DNA of 64,000 nucleotides from contig CAJXPD010000004.1 of the NCBI GenBank assembly GCA_913057785.1, forward strand, positions 25,835-89,834, written 5' to 3'. Positions 52,308 through 61,900 of the stretch are shown here, piece after piece (the first letter of the stretch is position 1; every line of letters begins with the position of its first letter). The notes beneath the pieces are model-generated. The model saw nothing but the letters and a program-made list of their open reading frames with translations. It was not told the DNA's origin and ran no database searches. The DNA is from an uncultured Lewinella sp. GTDB lineage: Bacteria; Bacteroidota; Bacteroidia; Chitinophagales; Saprospiraceae. Both the position numbers and the translations under genes were made by a program.

Positions 52308-52513
52308 TTTGGTCAATTGATTTCAGAAGTTTCTGTCTTAGGTGAGGACAAATGTATTAAGAAAAACGTTTATGTATTGTATTTTGGATTAGGTGTTGAT
52401 TTTTCCGAATACATCAAGAAGCTGACAAAAAATCAGAAAAAAAATGCTTCTGATACATAACCGTAAAATTTAATAAGATTTACCCACGTTAAAGAATCAA
52501 AAAAGATAGAAAT

Positions 52514-53242
52514 ATGTCAAGAAAAGAATTGTCCTTATTCCTGTTCTTATGCCTAAGCGCGCTAACCATACATGCACAGCAAACACAAGTCATCGAAAAA
52601 TATATGTCCAAATTTGAAGAAGGGTTTGAATTCGAGCCTGGTCTCTATACTTCTTTAGATGATTGGAAGAATAATGAACCATCCATCCCGATCTATTGGA
52701 TCATCGGTTACGAACCAGATGGTAGTGATCCCAAGACTTTCTTGAGCCAAGAAATGAAAAAGAAAAGTATTGATTGTATCGACCCAGAAGGTCGTACCTT
52801 CAAAATCAAGCCTAAAAAACTGTGGGGCTATAGCGATGGCGAAAATGTATATAAGGACACATATCAATTGACAAAAGTAGGTTCTATCTGTTACTTTATT
52901 GAGGGCAATGGTAAAGGAGGCGGAGTAGACATGTCCGCAATGACGGCAAAAGGAGATGAAGCAGAATATACCCCTCCGCCAAAAGGAGCCAAGGAATATC
53001 TCTTCGATTTCAATACAGGTAAAATGATGAAATATAGCGCAAAGAGCTTTGAAAAGATCATTGCCAAGGATGGTATCTTGTTAACTGAATTTACCAAAAG
53101 AGACAAGCGTGAAAAGGAGGAAATTTTCCCCTTTATTGCCAAGTTTAACCAGCGCCATCCGATTCACTTCAAGGTTGAAAAACCATTGGAGGAAGAAGAA
53201 GAGGGTTTAGAAGAGGCAAAACCTGAAGGTGTAAACAACTAG
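52514..53242 (+). CDS. Secreted hypothetical protein with acidic tail
   Basis: 242 residues with a signal peptide (SLFLFLCLSALTIHAQ). The mature protein has 'FEPGLYTSLDDWKNNEPSIP', 'LWGYSDGENVYKDTYQLTKVGSICYFIEGNGKGGG' and a C-terminal run of acidic residues (EEEEEGLEEAKPEG). The 'glYts.ddfk.n.P' and 'wgysdg..vy' pattern is common in Bacteroidota lipid-associated or cell-envelope hypotheticals, with no known role. Monocistronic, with its own terminator. Confidence 0.6.
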   Translation: MSRKELSLFLFLCLSALTIHAQQTQVIEKYMSKFEEGFEFEPGLYTSLDDWKNNEPSIPIYWIIGYEPDGSDPKTFLSQEMKKKSIDCIDPEGRTFKIKPKKLWGYSDGENVYKDTYQLTKVGSICYFIEGNGKGGGVDMSAMTAKGDEAEYTPPPKGAKEYLFDFNTGKMMKYSAKSFEKIIAKDGILLTEFTKRDKREKEEIFPFIAKFNQRHPIHFKVEKPLEEEEEGLEEAKPEGVNN

Positions 53243-53275
53243 AGCGACATAAGATATTATAATACAATATTATTG

Positions 53276-53310
53276 AAGGCATCGAAGGAATATAGCTCCT
53301 TCGATGCCTT
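53276..53310. terminator. Bidirectional terminator between the acidic-tail gene and the peroxidase gene
   Basis: Perfect 14-bp stem AAGGCATCGAAGGA/TCCTTCGATGCCTT with a seven-base loop, followed by a T-rich stretch. Confidence 0.88.
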
Positions 53311-53316
53311 TCTATT

Positions 53317-54672
53317 TTATTTACAGCCCAAATCCTGGGCGGATTGTTGGTCATTGTTCGGGAAGCAATTACCAGAAAGAATGTGTGGCGGCTGGTATCT
53401 ACCCAAATCTGGATCTCTTAACGAAACCTCCAAAAAGGTTGTTAGCTGATCAATTTCTTCTTCTGTTAGGTTAAGCGGGCGAAAGTCTTTAGGCAGCTGA
53501 CTACTTAATACATTCGGGTTTTCTGCTGCCGCTACATTTTTGTAGTTGACCACCTCTCTGACTGAGGTAAAACTACTGCCATGCCCATAAAAAGGAGAAT
53601 CTGCCAAGTTATATAATTGAGGGACTTTAAACTTATAGAAATCCCAGGGGCGATTCGTGAAGCTTGCCCGGCCTAAATTTGCTTTATCCTCTAGCGATGT
53701 ACCCATGGTTGGGAGGGCAGTAGTGGCCAAGTCGTTCATGCCCAGAGCATAAAAATTCATGGAATTTAGTGCTGGGCCAGTATGACAACTGAAGCACTGT
53801 GCTTTCCCAAAGAACAAGATGGCACCTAACTTTTCATCTCTACTCATGGCATTTTCTTTACCATTTAACCATTCTTGAAAGGGGGCTTGATTAGCTAGTA
53901 CAGTACGTTCATAGGCGGCGATGGCCAGACCAGCCATTTCCCGAGAGTATCTATTGCTAATAGGAACATCTGAGAAGACTAGATCGAAAGCCTGTTTGTA
54001 CCCCAAGGATTCCACTATCTCTTCAGTTATCTCCAATCGGTGGACTTTTAAGCCCGCAATAGCTTGGGTTTCTAATCCTTCATATCCCAGGTGATTGACT
54101 TCTTTAGGCGTCCCTTCCGTCCAAGCATATTCAGTATCTCGATTCATGCCGGTCGCCCCAAACTGTCCATTCCAAAGTGTGATTCTTTGATAGGCACCAT
54201 TCATAGCTGATGGTGTGCGTATGGGTTGTACATCAAGTTCCTCCTCTGCGTAATGGTGAGCCACCACTCTACCTTCCCCATTTTTACCAAAACCTATGCC
54301 TCCTTCACCTATACCTTGGTGCCTTCCAGCTTGAAAACCCGCGCTGGCAAAATGACAGGAAGCGCATGAATAGGTACCCGTTCCGCTCTCTAACATAGCC
54401 GCTTGAGCAATGCCAGTTTCATGAAAAAGCATTTGGCCAAGATCTACCTTATTAGTAGTTATTGGATTTTTTGGGTCCTGTGGAATACTGCTGTAATCAT
54501 TGCTTTCAGGTAGTTTAAAGAAGGAAGTACTTCCGTTGGGTGCCGCTTCTTCCAATAGTTGATTGAGGTCAAAGTCAACTCCCCCTTCCTTAATTCCTTC
54601 TTTTTGGCATGCAACAGAAAACAGTAGCAATGAAATTGCTAGGAGTTTAGAAATGATTGTAAAGTTCTTCAT
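53317..54672 (-). CDS. Di-haem cytochrome c peroxidase / MauG-like lipoprotein
   Basis: The track start is at 54762. The ATG at 54672 gives a lipoprotein signal (ISKLLAISLLLFSVAC) and 451 residues. Two c-type haem motifs, CASCH (about residue 107) and CFSCH (about 292), and the surrounding blocks 'TPSAMNGAYQRITLWNG', 'YERTVLANQAPFQEWLNG', 'LGAILFFGKAQCFSCHTGPALNS' and 'YKFKVPQLYNLADSPFYGHGSSF' are typical of the CcpA/MauG family. Such proteins reduce peroxide or oxidise partner proteins in the periplasm. Monocistronic; diverges from the Nramp-like gene. Confidence 0.92.
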   Translation of the reverse strand: MKNFTIISKLLAISLLLFSVACQKEGIKEGGVDFDLNQLLEEAAPNGSTSFFKLPESNDYSSIPQDPKNPITTNKVDLGQMLFHETGIAQAAMLESGTGTYSCASCHFASAGFQAGRHQGIGEGGIGFGKNGEGRVVAHHYAEEELDVQPIRTPSAMNGAYQRITLWNGQFGATGMNRDTEYAWTEGTPKEVNHLGYEGLETQAIAGLKVHRLEITEEIVESLGYKQAFDLVFSDVPISNRYSREMAGLAIAAYERTVLANQAPFQEWLNGKENAMSRDEKLGAILFFGKAQCFSCHTGPALNSMNFYALGMNDLATTALPTMGTSLEDKANLGRASFTNRPWDFYKFKVPQLYNLADSPFYGHGSSFTSVREVVNYKNVAAAENPNVLSSQLPKDFRPLNLTEEEIDQLTTFLEVSLRDPDLGRYQPPHILSGNCFPNNDQQSAQDLGCK

Positions 54673-55020
54673 GTAAACAAACGATTTAGACAAAAAATGA
54701 AATCTGTCCTTAGTGTGTCCAAACGTTTGTATATTCTGAATAAAAGAGGGGATGGCTGCCAATGTAGGGCAGGTCTTAAGACGATTGTTTACTGGATGTG
54801 AGTTTGCTTAGATTGACTAGAATAGCAGAAAAATGGGGGGAGTTTCGTATTCAACTACAAGTTACATTATTATTAATGTATATTCAAGATGCCCTAACAT
54901 TAATTTCCACTTTGACGCATACTTTACTGTTGCCGCAAGGAACGGATAAAATCAAAAAAGAACAGGATTAGTTTAATTCCGGCTGGAAATTAGTATTATC
55001 GTTGGCATAAGCCAACTTTT
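54673..55020. other. Divergent promoter region between the peroxidase and Nramp-like genes
   Basis: About 350 bases without an ORF once the peroxidase start is corrected. It contains an A/T-rich dyad ACATT-N6-AATGT at 54864-54879 and, immediately before the Nramp ATG, the hairpin listed separately. No clear TAnnTTTG box. Confidence 0.45.
55001..55016 (+). promoter_or_regulatory. Hairpin/dyad just upstream of the Nramp-like start codon
   Basis: GTTGGC-ATAA-GCCAAC is a perfect six-base-pair stem with a four-base loop, ending four bases before the ATG. Its position would put it in the 5' leader at the ribosome entry site or at the transcription start. It could be a metal-regulator operator or a translational control hairpin. 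Confidence 0.5.
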
Positions 55021-56370
55021 ATGAAACAAGATCCTTATTTGCTTACCCAGGACCGGATTGCTGCGCCGCCGGTTCGTTTCCGTGATAAACTAAAGTATCT
55101 AGGCCCTGGATTCGTGTTATCTGCTTCCATTGTAGGATCTGGTGAACTTATAGCTACTACTACTTTGGGGGCCGAAGCTGGCTTTATTACCTTCTGGGTT
55201 ATAATCATTAGCTGCTTGGTAAAAGTAGCTGTGCAGCTGGAGTTTGGTAGGCATACCATCATGACGGGAGAAACAGCTATGCAAGCTTTCAACCGCCTGC
55301 CAGGGCCACGTTTTGGCAAGGCCAAATGGCCGATATGGGTGTTTTTCTTTTTGATGGTCGTGAAAATTCTACAGGTCGGTGGTATCCTGGGCGGAGTCGC
55401 CATTATTTTGCATCTAACCTTTCCCGCCTTACCCTTGTGGATTTGGGTAAGTCTCATAGCGATAGTTGTCTCTCTGATGATCTTCCGGGGATATTATAGC
55501 TTCATTGAGAAGTTTTCCTTGATCATGATTGCCGTCTTTACCATCTTCACTTTTATATCCTTGTTTTTTCTTAACGGTACGCCTTATGCCATTCAATGGG
55601 AAGATGTACAGGCAGGTTTAGGTTTTAATCTACCCAAGGAGGCGGTGGCAGTAGCTTTTGGAGCCTTTGGGATTACTGGCGTGGGAGGGGACGAAATCAT
55701 AGCTTATACCTATTGGTGTTTGGAAAAGGGCTATGCCGCTAAAACGGGGCCAAGTGAAGACGGAGTAGATTATCAGAATCGGGCTAAAGGCTGGATGAAT
55801 GTTATGTATCTGGATGCTATTCTAGCAATGGTTGTATACACCCTCGTGACTGCGGCATTCTACTTGCTAGGGGCGGCAGTACTCCACGCTCAGGGGGAGG
55901 TACCGGAAGGTTATCAGATGGTGGAAACATTGTCAAGTTTGTATACGGAAACACTAGGTGCTGGGGCCAAGACTGCTTTTATGCTAGGGTCCTTTATTGT
56001 CCTCTTTTCTACTCTTTTTGCTGCTTTGGCCGGCTGGACCCGGCAGTTCTCGGATATCTTTGGCCAAATAGGTTGGATTGACTTTTTTGATCTAAAGCAA
56101 AGGCAAAGATCTATTGCTGTTTTGGCCTGGGTATTTCCGGTACTTTGGGGTGCATTTTTCCTCTTTATAGAAATGCCAGTTTTTATGGTGCTCACTGGAG
56201 GAATAGTAGGTTCGCTGATACTCTTTTTAGTTGTCTTTGCCGCCTTGCACTTTCGGTATCGAGAGACGCCTGCTTATTTTCAACCCAGCCGGATGTACGA
56301 TATTTTCTTTTGGTTAAGTATCGTATCAATCGTGTCAGTTGGGATATATGGCATTGCAAAATTACTATAG
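55021..56370 (+). CDS. Nramp-family transporter with non-canonical metal-site residues
   Basis: 449 residues, 11 hydrophobic helices. 'LKYLGPGFVLSASIVGSGELIATTTLGAEAGF' aligns with Nramp helix 1, but the metal-binding DPGN is replaced by VGSG. The helix-6 region is 'VAFGAFGITGVGGDEIIAYTYW' rather than the canonical MPH motif. This fits the Nramp-related branch (such as Mg2+ or aluminium transporters and others of unknown substrate) rather than a true Mn/Fe carrier. Helix 4-5 and other blocks are well kept. Controlled from the divergent region shared with a peroxidase gene. Confidence 0.8.
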   Translation: MKQDPYLLTQDRIAAPPVRFRDKLKYLGPGFVLSASIVGSGELIATTTLGAEAGFITFWVIIISCLVKVAVQLEFGRHTIMTGETAMQAFNRLPGPRFGKAKWPIWVFFFLMVVKILQVGGILGGVAIILHLTFPALPLWIWVSLIAIVVSLMIFRGYYSFIEKFSLIMIAVFTIFTFISLFFLNGTPYAIQWEDVQAGLGFNLPKEAVAVAFGAFGITGVGGDEIIAYTYWCLEKGYAAKTGPSEDGVDYQNRAKGWMNVMYLDAILAMVVYTLVTAAFYLLGAAVLHAQGEVPEGYQMVETLSSLYTETLGAGAKTAFMLGSFIVLFSTLFAALAGWTRQFSDIFGQIGWIDFFDLKQRQRSIAVLAWVFPVLWGAFFLFIEMPVFMVLTGGIVGSLILFLVVFAALHFRYRETPAYFQPSRMYDIFFWLSIVSIVSVGIYGIAKLL

Positions 56371-56425
56371 TGAATAATACGCTTGCAGCTGCAACTTCTA
56401 TACTATCTTGACCGTCTTTTAAGGG

Positions 56426-57559
56426 ATGATGGAAACCTTTCAAGCAGAATTAGACTGGTTGTCTACCCTGATTCTTTGCGGGATACTGCAATGTTTAGGC
56501 TTGCTATATGTTTTATGGTCCAAGCCAAGATGGGCTGGTCAGCTGGCCTTATTGGGGTTATTCTCAGCACTTTTGTTACTACAATTAGAAGCTTTCCTCA
56601 TTCATACTGGATATCTATTCTATACCCCACATCTACTAAATATTTCCGCCCCATTTCTGCTTACCCTGGGTCCTTTTACCTGGTGGTATTTTCTAAGCTC
56701 TACCCGTCAAGAATTGACGCCTAGTCTATGGCTTCACTTTTTGCCAGCCTTGCTGTACTTCTTTTATTCCTTTTTCTTTTACTTACAACCTGCCCAGTAT
56801 AAGATCTATGCTTTGATCGCACAATTTCACGGGCATGTAGAGATGGAGAGAGTTTTTCCCATCTGGCGGACTGATCCATGGGGGATCCAGGGTTGGGTAA
56901 TTGTTGAGGGAGCTAGCCTACATTTGCTGAGCTATGGCATATTAACGTGGCTTTTAATTGGCAAAAGAACAGCAGGGAAAAAACAGACACGCTTGCTTTT
57001 TTTGAGCGGCATATTAGCTTGCGCCGGCATGATCATGCTGCTCTCGGAAGGCGGTGTGATCAATGGTGTCAATATTTATTCAACCTTGCTGCCCGATTAC
57101 TTTCCCAAGTTGTTCAGTTCTGTTCTAGTGTATACGCTCTCTATTCTGATGCTGAAAAATGGAGATTTCTTTGGTAAACCTAAGGCGAGATATCGGAAAT
57201 CTGGACTCCAGGACAGCCTGCGCCAACGGAAGATTCAACAGCTATTGGCATTATTCGAAAAGGAAAAACCATTTCTTCAACAATCCTACAGCCTCGCTCA
57301 ATTAGCGGACCACCTGAGTTTATCTCCTCACTTGACATCTCAATTAATCAATGAGGGTCTGCAAAAGAAGTTCTTTGAATTGATCCACGATTATCGCATA
57401 AAAGAAGCTAAGATTCAGTTGGTGCAAAAAACTGAGCCACCCAAGATGGAATATTTGGCCTATGCATTAGGATATGGCTCGAAATCTGCCTTTTATTCGG
57501 CCTTTAAAAAAGTGACGGGTTTAACCCCCCTTCAATACCGCAAGCAAAATCAGTTCTAG
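56426..57559 (+). CDS. AraC-family regulator with N-terminal membrane domain
   Basis: 377 residues. Residues 1-250 contain seven hydrophobic helices ('WLSTLILCGILQCLGLLYVLW' onwards). Residues 270-377 are the AraC/XylS helix-turn-helix pair: 'QSYSLAQLADHLSLSPHLTSQLINEGLQKKFFELIHDYRIKEAKIQL' and 'YLAYALGYGSKSAFYSAFKKVTGLTPLQYRKQ'. It is a one-component membrane regulator, a common Bacteroidota type. Its S41 neighbour starts 84 bases downstream and is a possible target. Confidence 0.92.
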   Translation: MMETFQAELDWLSTLILCGILQCLGLLYVLWSKPRWAGQLALLGLFSALLLLQLEAFLIHTGYLFYTPHLLNISAPFLLTLGPFTWWYFLSSTRQELTPSLWLHFLPALLYFFYSFFFYLQPAQYKIYALIAQFHGHVEMERVFPIWRTDPWGIQGWVIVEGASLHLLSYGILTWLLIGKRTAGKKQTRLLFLSGILACAGMIMLLSEGGVINGVNIYSTLLPDYFPKLFSSVLVYTLSILMLKNGDFFGKPKARYRKSGLQDSLRQRKIQQLLALFEKEKPFLQQSYSLAQLADHLSLSPHLTSQLINEGLQKKFFELIHDYRIKEAKIQLVQKTEPPKMEYLAYALGYGSKSAFYSAFKKVTGLTPLQYRKQNQF

Positions 57560-57642
57560 TACTTCCCGGTCCGTCAGTACTCATTACTTTGGTTCTTTGT
57601 TGATCTGAATGCAGACTTTCCTGAATATTCAGACAAAAAGAC

Positions 57643-58893
57643 ATGATCATTCGACTGAAGAACTTATCATTACTAAGCATTTGCTTATTGATCAACTTCT
57701 GCCTTTATGCACAGATTCAGGACTTGACTCCAGAGCAGTGGCTGGAGGATTTACAATACTTAGAAAACAAGTTGAACAAGCAATTCAAAAATCCTAATCC
57801 GGATCTTCCCGTAGTTCTTTTCGACGGTTTGCAAAGACTAAAGGGGCAAGTAGGACACTTATCCAACGAGAAGATGGCCATTGAATTGGGCAAAACCTTG
57901 GCTACTCAACAAGATGGTCATACAGAATTAGACCTCATGCAGACAGCTGTAGGGTTTAATCGATTTCCACTCAATTTTTACTTTTTCGGTAAAGATCTAT
58001 TCATCGTGAATGCGAATACTGACCATCAAAACTTGTTGGGCCAACAAGTGCTCGCATTTGAAGGGGTGGACATTGATGAGCTATACCAACGTCTTATACC
58101 CATCATGCCGGCGGATAATAAAATGGAAACCATACATATGGCTCCGGTCTACATGATAGCTCCCCGCCTCCTATTTGAATTGGGCCTAATTTCTAATCCA
58201 AATTCGGTAATACTACAATTGGCTGATGGTACCGAGGCTAAGATTGTTGGGTTGACTATAGAGGAATATCAGAAGCAGGAATGGAAGAATGTTAAGGATC
58301 AAAAAGATTTGACCTATCCGCTATATCTGCGTCACAGAAACAAATCCTATTGGCATCAATACCTCGATGAGAACAACATTTTCTACTTTAAGTACAATCG
58401 GGTAAAGAATCAAAAAGGAGAAAAGAGCATAGCGGGGTTCACGAAGGAGATGTTTGCCGAAATAGATCGTATTCGTCCCGATAAGCTGGTTATTGACATG
58501 CGGAACAATCGAGGGGGGAATTACAACTTAAGTAAGCCACTCATCAAAGGTATTTTGAAGCGTCCTTGGCTAAATCAAAGTGGTAAAATCTTCATTTTTA
58601 CTAACCGCACTACCTTTTCAGCGGCAAGTGCCACTACCCTTTTCCTTAAGCGAGATGCTAAAGTTACTATTGTTGGTGAGTGCTCCAGAAGCAAACCTAA
58701 CGGCTCACAGAATAGTGAGGTTATGGAGTTGCCAAACTCCCACTTGAGAATATCTTATACCAACCGATTGATAGTGCATTGGCCGGAAAAGGGGAAAGAG
58801 AAGCTTCCTCCTTTAGATGTTCCTATAGCCTTGCGTTTTCAGGACTATGCTACAGCAAAAGATCCTTTGTTGGATTGGGTGTTGGCACAATAA
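57643..58893 (+). CDS. S41-family-like serine peptidase (secreted)
   Basis: 416 residues with a signal peptide (LSICLLINFCLYAQ). The C-terminal half is a tail-specific-protease/S41 fold: 'KLVIDMRNNRGGNYNLSKPLI' then 'IFIFTNRTTFSAASATTLFLKRD' with the nucleophile-type Ser in TFSAAS, and 'IVGECSRSKPNGSQNSEV'. The N-terminal ~120 residues are helical ('QWLEDLQYLENKLNKQFKN'). No PDZ domain is obvious, and the usual catalytic Lys is not obvious after the Ser, so activity is uncertain. It ends in a terminator facing the giant gene. Confidence 0.82.
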   Translation: MIIRLKNLSLLSICLLINFCLYAQIQDLTPEQWLEDLQYLENKLNKQFKNPNPDLPVVLFDGLQRLKGQVGHLSNEKMAIELGKTLATQQDGHTELDLMQTAVGFNRFPLNFYFFGKDLFIVNANTDHQNLLGQQVLAFEGVDIDELYQRLIPIMPADNKMETIHMAPVYMIAPRLLFELGLISNPNSVILQLADGTEAKIVGLTIEEYQKQEWKNVKDQKDLTYPLYLRHRNKSYWHQYLDENNIFYFKYNRVKNQKGEKSIAGFTKEMFAEIDRIRPDKLVIDMRNNRGGNYNLSKPLIKGILKRPWLNQSGKIFIFTNRTTFSAASATTLFLKRDAKVTIVGECSRSKPNGSQNSEVMELPNSHLRISYTNRLIVHWPEKGKEKLPPLDVPIALRFQDYATAKDPLLDWVLAQ

Positions 58894-58897
58894 AAAA

Positions 58898-58926
58898 GGC
58901 GCGGAGAAAAATCGCTTCTCCACGCC
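58898..58926. terminator. Terminator between the S41 gene and the giant T9SS gene
   Basis: 11-bp stem GGCGCGGAGAA/TTCTCCACGCC with one C-A mismatch and a seven-base loop, preceded by an A run and in the 87-base gap between convergent genes. Confidence 0.8.
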
Positions 58927-58980
58927 GATACACACATTTGAAACACTATTATTACACGCTTTTATTCTTTAGCTATTCAT

Positions 58981-61900
58981 CTATTTCTTGAGGATCATCT
59001 TTTGGGTGAGGCTGAGGTCATCAGATTCCAATCGATAGTAAATTAATCCTTCGACCTGCAGTTGACTAGCATCCACGGCTACTTCGTGATATCCATGGTC
59101 ATACATGCCATTTATCCGATGGATTAATCTACCATTCAAGTCGAAGAAGCTTAAAGTGGCTGCTCCTGCCTTCGGCAAGTAGAAAGGAATAATGGTCTCC
59201 TGACTGAATGGATTGGGACGGTTTTGCATTAATTGCATCGTCTCAATTCCTTCGGTTGATCCAGGGGTGAGGAAGGATAGCTTCAGGACTCCTTCTTGGC
59301 CACCTTTTAAATAAACCTCCACAGGTGTTATGCGATTACTCACATCTAGCCAATCTTTGAGTTGACCATCCTTTTGTGCTCGGAAGCGAAAGGAACCAAC
59401 GATCTCATCGGATACATCATCTTCAATATTCCACGAAAATGGGATTAATCCGAAGTCGACTTCTCTCAGGTTCATATGTTCTTCCTTCAATACCCCAGGC
59501 TCCAAGCCTTCCCATAGTAAAGCGTCAGGATCGAATTGGAGGGTTCCTTGGAACCCTAGGATCTTCTGCAACTGCTTGGATCTAAGTTGGACAGTTACTA
59601 CCTCTCCTCTTCTGATTTCTTGGTTCTCAAGTTCGAAGGGGAAGGAAACATCGCTCTGTCGAGGCTCCAGACCTTCTAGGCGATTAGGAACGGCATTGCC
59701 ATTGATATCACCGACCTTCACAGCGATGAAATCCAGGTGTTCTTGATCTCCCTGCGGGGCATCAACCTTGATGCTTTCCGGGAAAGTTTCACTCCAAGGG
59801 TTTTCCGGCCTTGGGAACTGATAGTCTGCATCTACAAAACGCCAACTGGTATTCCCGCCAAAATTGTCTCTGATTCCCAAGATGAGTTGTCTTAGCAACA
59901 CCACATCCAAAGTGGTTACAGTGTTGGAGTGGTTGACGTCAGCTGCAATGATCTTGTAAGGACTGCCGAGCTGGTGATCACCCAAAATATGCCTGGAGAT
60001 GATCACCAAATCAATGGTTGAAACTCCATTGTTGAAATCGTAATTTAGTTCTGGCCGAATCACGTATTGATCAGTAGCATCCAGGTTTTCTAGCAGGTAA
60101 TTACCTTGTAAGTTTGTAGGGCCATACATGGGCATCTCTTCGCCAATTTCCAGCATGACACCTTGTACAGGTTCTAGTTCATCAGTCATTACTTCTCCCG
60201 AGAAACTCACCAAGGGGTTCGGGTTGCAGATTGCTTCCGAGTTAATTACAGAAATGGTGGTCGTACAAAAGCTATAATTCGGTCCGCCAGTAGTTCCGTC
60301 AGGCTGTATCTGTATGGGATTATCGGCGCTGTCCCAAGCATAGACTTGTACCTCAACCATTTCATCTACATCATCACACGTGAGGACTATGGCTTCTTCA
60401 TTTGGATCAGGTATAACTTGGCCATTATCTATATCTATGGATTTATGGATCGAGAATCTTACTGGGCCAGAACAATCATCGATATTGGCGGCCAAGATGG
60501 ATGTGGCTAGGATGGATAGTGCTGCCAAATCTAGATCCCCGTCTCCATCAGCATCGATAATTGGATCCTGAGGCAATAATTCTACAGAGAAAGGTATCCT
60601 ACAGCTCGGTATATTAACTTGGCAATCTACTACCTCAAAAGGGGCTTCAATCGAGAAGGGATTGTCACAACCATCTGTAACTTGTATTAGGAAGGAATGC
60701 TCGCCCATCGGAAAATCACCCGTAATTCTATAGGTGGGGAAAATCCCCAGGATGTCTTCTGCTGGGATTTCTCCATCTAGGTTGCCATCTTCATCCATAT
60801 CAATCCAGGCGCGTATATTCGTTCCTTCCGGGGAACAAGCCTCTGTAACCGTAAATTGTAAGTCTACAAATCCACTACAATTATCAAGATTATTGGTACA
60901 GAATAGGGTGTCTGGTTCCAGTTCCACTGAGGGAGCTACGAGGTCGAAAATGACAATCTCCTGAGTGTATTCCCAATATCCGGTAGAGGCAGCGGTACGC
61001 CAGTGACCTTCTGGATTTACACCTCCGCAGGAATCCCCGACTTGATCTTGACTGGGGATCGCATTATATGGGTCACCATCCCGGTCTACGAAGGCGGTAT
61101 CATTTGAAATAATTACCCATACAGCTTCTTCACCTTCTTCTTCATCACAATCTTCGTTTCTACTGATGATCACAGGATCCGAAGAATCCGTATGGATACA
61201 TTGATCTTCGACTCTATACGTTCGGAATATCTTTTTACAAGCTTCCGAGGTTTGGAAAACTTCATCTTTTACACTGATGATCAGTGATTCGCATCCTTGT
61301 TGAATGATTTCCAAGGTGTCGACGACAGGATCAGAGCACTCCTGGAATACATCTTTGGGAAACTTAATGCTGTAACCTGGTGCAGCAGCGATGGATACCG
61401 TCTGTTTACACTCATCCTCGGAGCTGTTGCCAAAGTCGTCCGTTAAAACAAAGAATCGTTCAATTGTACCCGCTCCGCAAGCATCCAAGTTGACAATAGG
61501 GGCTAATTCACTAGTTGTGAAAGAACCACAGTTATCTGAACCTGTTGGGTATCCAAACAGGGCCGCCAGTTGGGTGGTATCTGTCGGATCAAAGTCTTGA
61601 GCTAGGAAGCTGCAGGTGACAGCAATATCATCGGGTGGCGTACAATCAGGATCGGCTTTGTCAGTCACAGAAACAAATGTCATGCATCTATTGTCGTTAC
61701 CAAAAATATCCGTTATCGTCAGTTCAACCATCACCATTTGCCCTGCGTCACAACAGTTAAATGGAATTTCTTCTCCTCTTTCCGTCCAATAAGCTTCTAT
61801 TGAATCACAGGTTTCTGGATCTCTTTCATACATACGGCGGATGAGCAAATCTTGGATATTGCAATTGTCTTCGCTTCCCTCATTGACATCCTCTGCATCC

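Noticed and set aside
55035-55457. 140-aa minus-strand ORF inside the Nramp-like gene
   Set aside because: Basic, low-complexity product antisense to a well-supported membrane protein; a shadow frame.
56383-56724. 113-aa plus-strand ORF overlapping the AraC gene
   Set aside because: Alternate frame of the membrane part of the AraC regulator; the product resembles no family.
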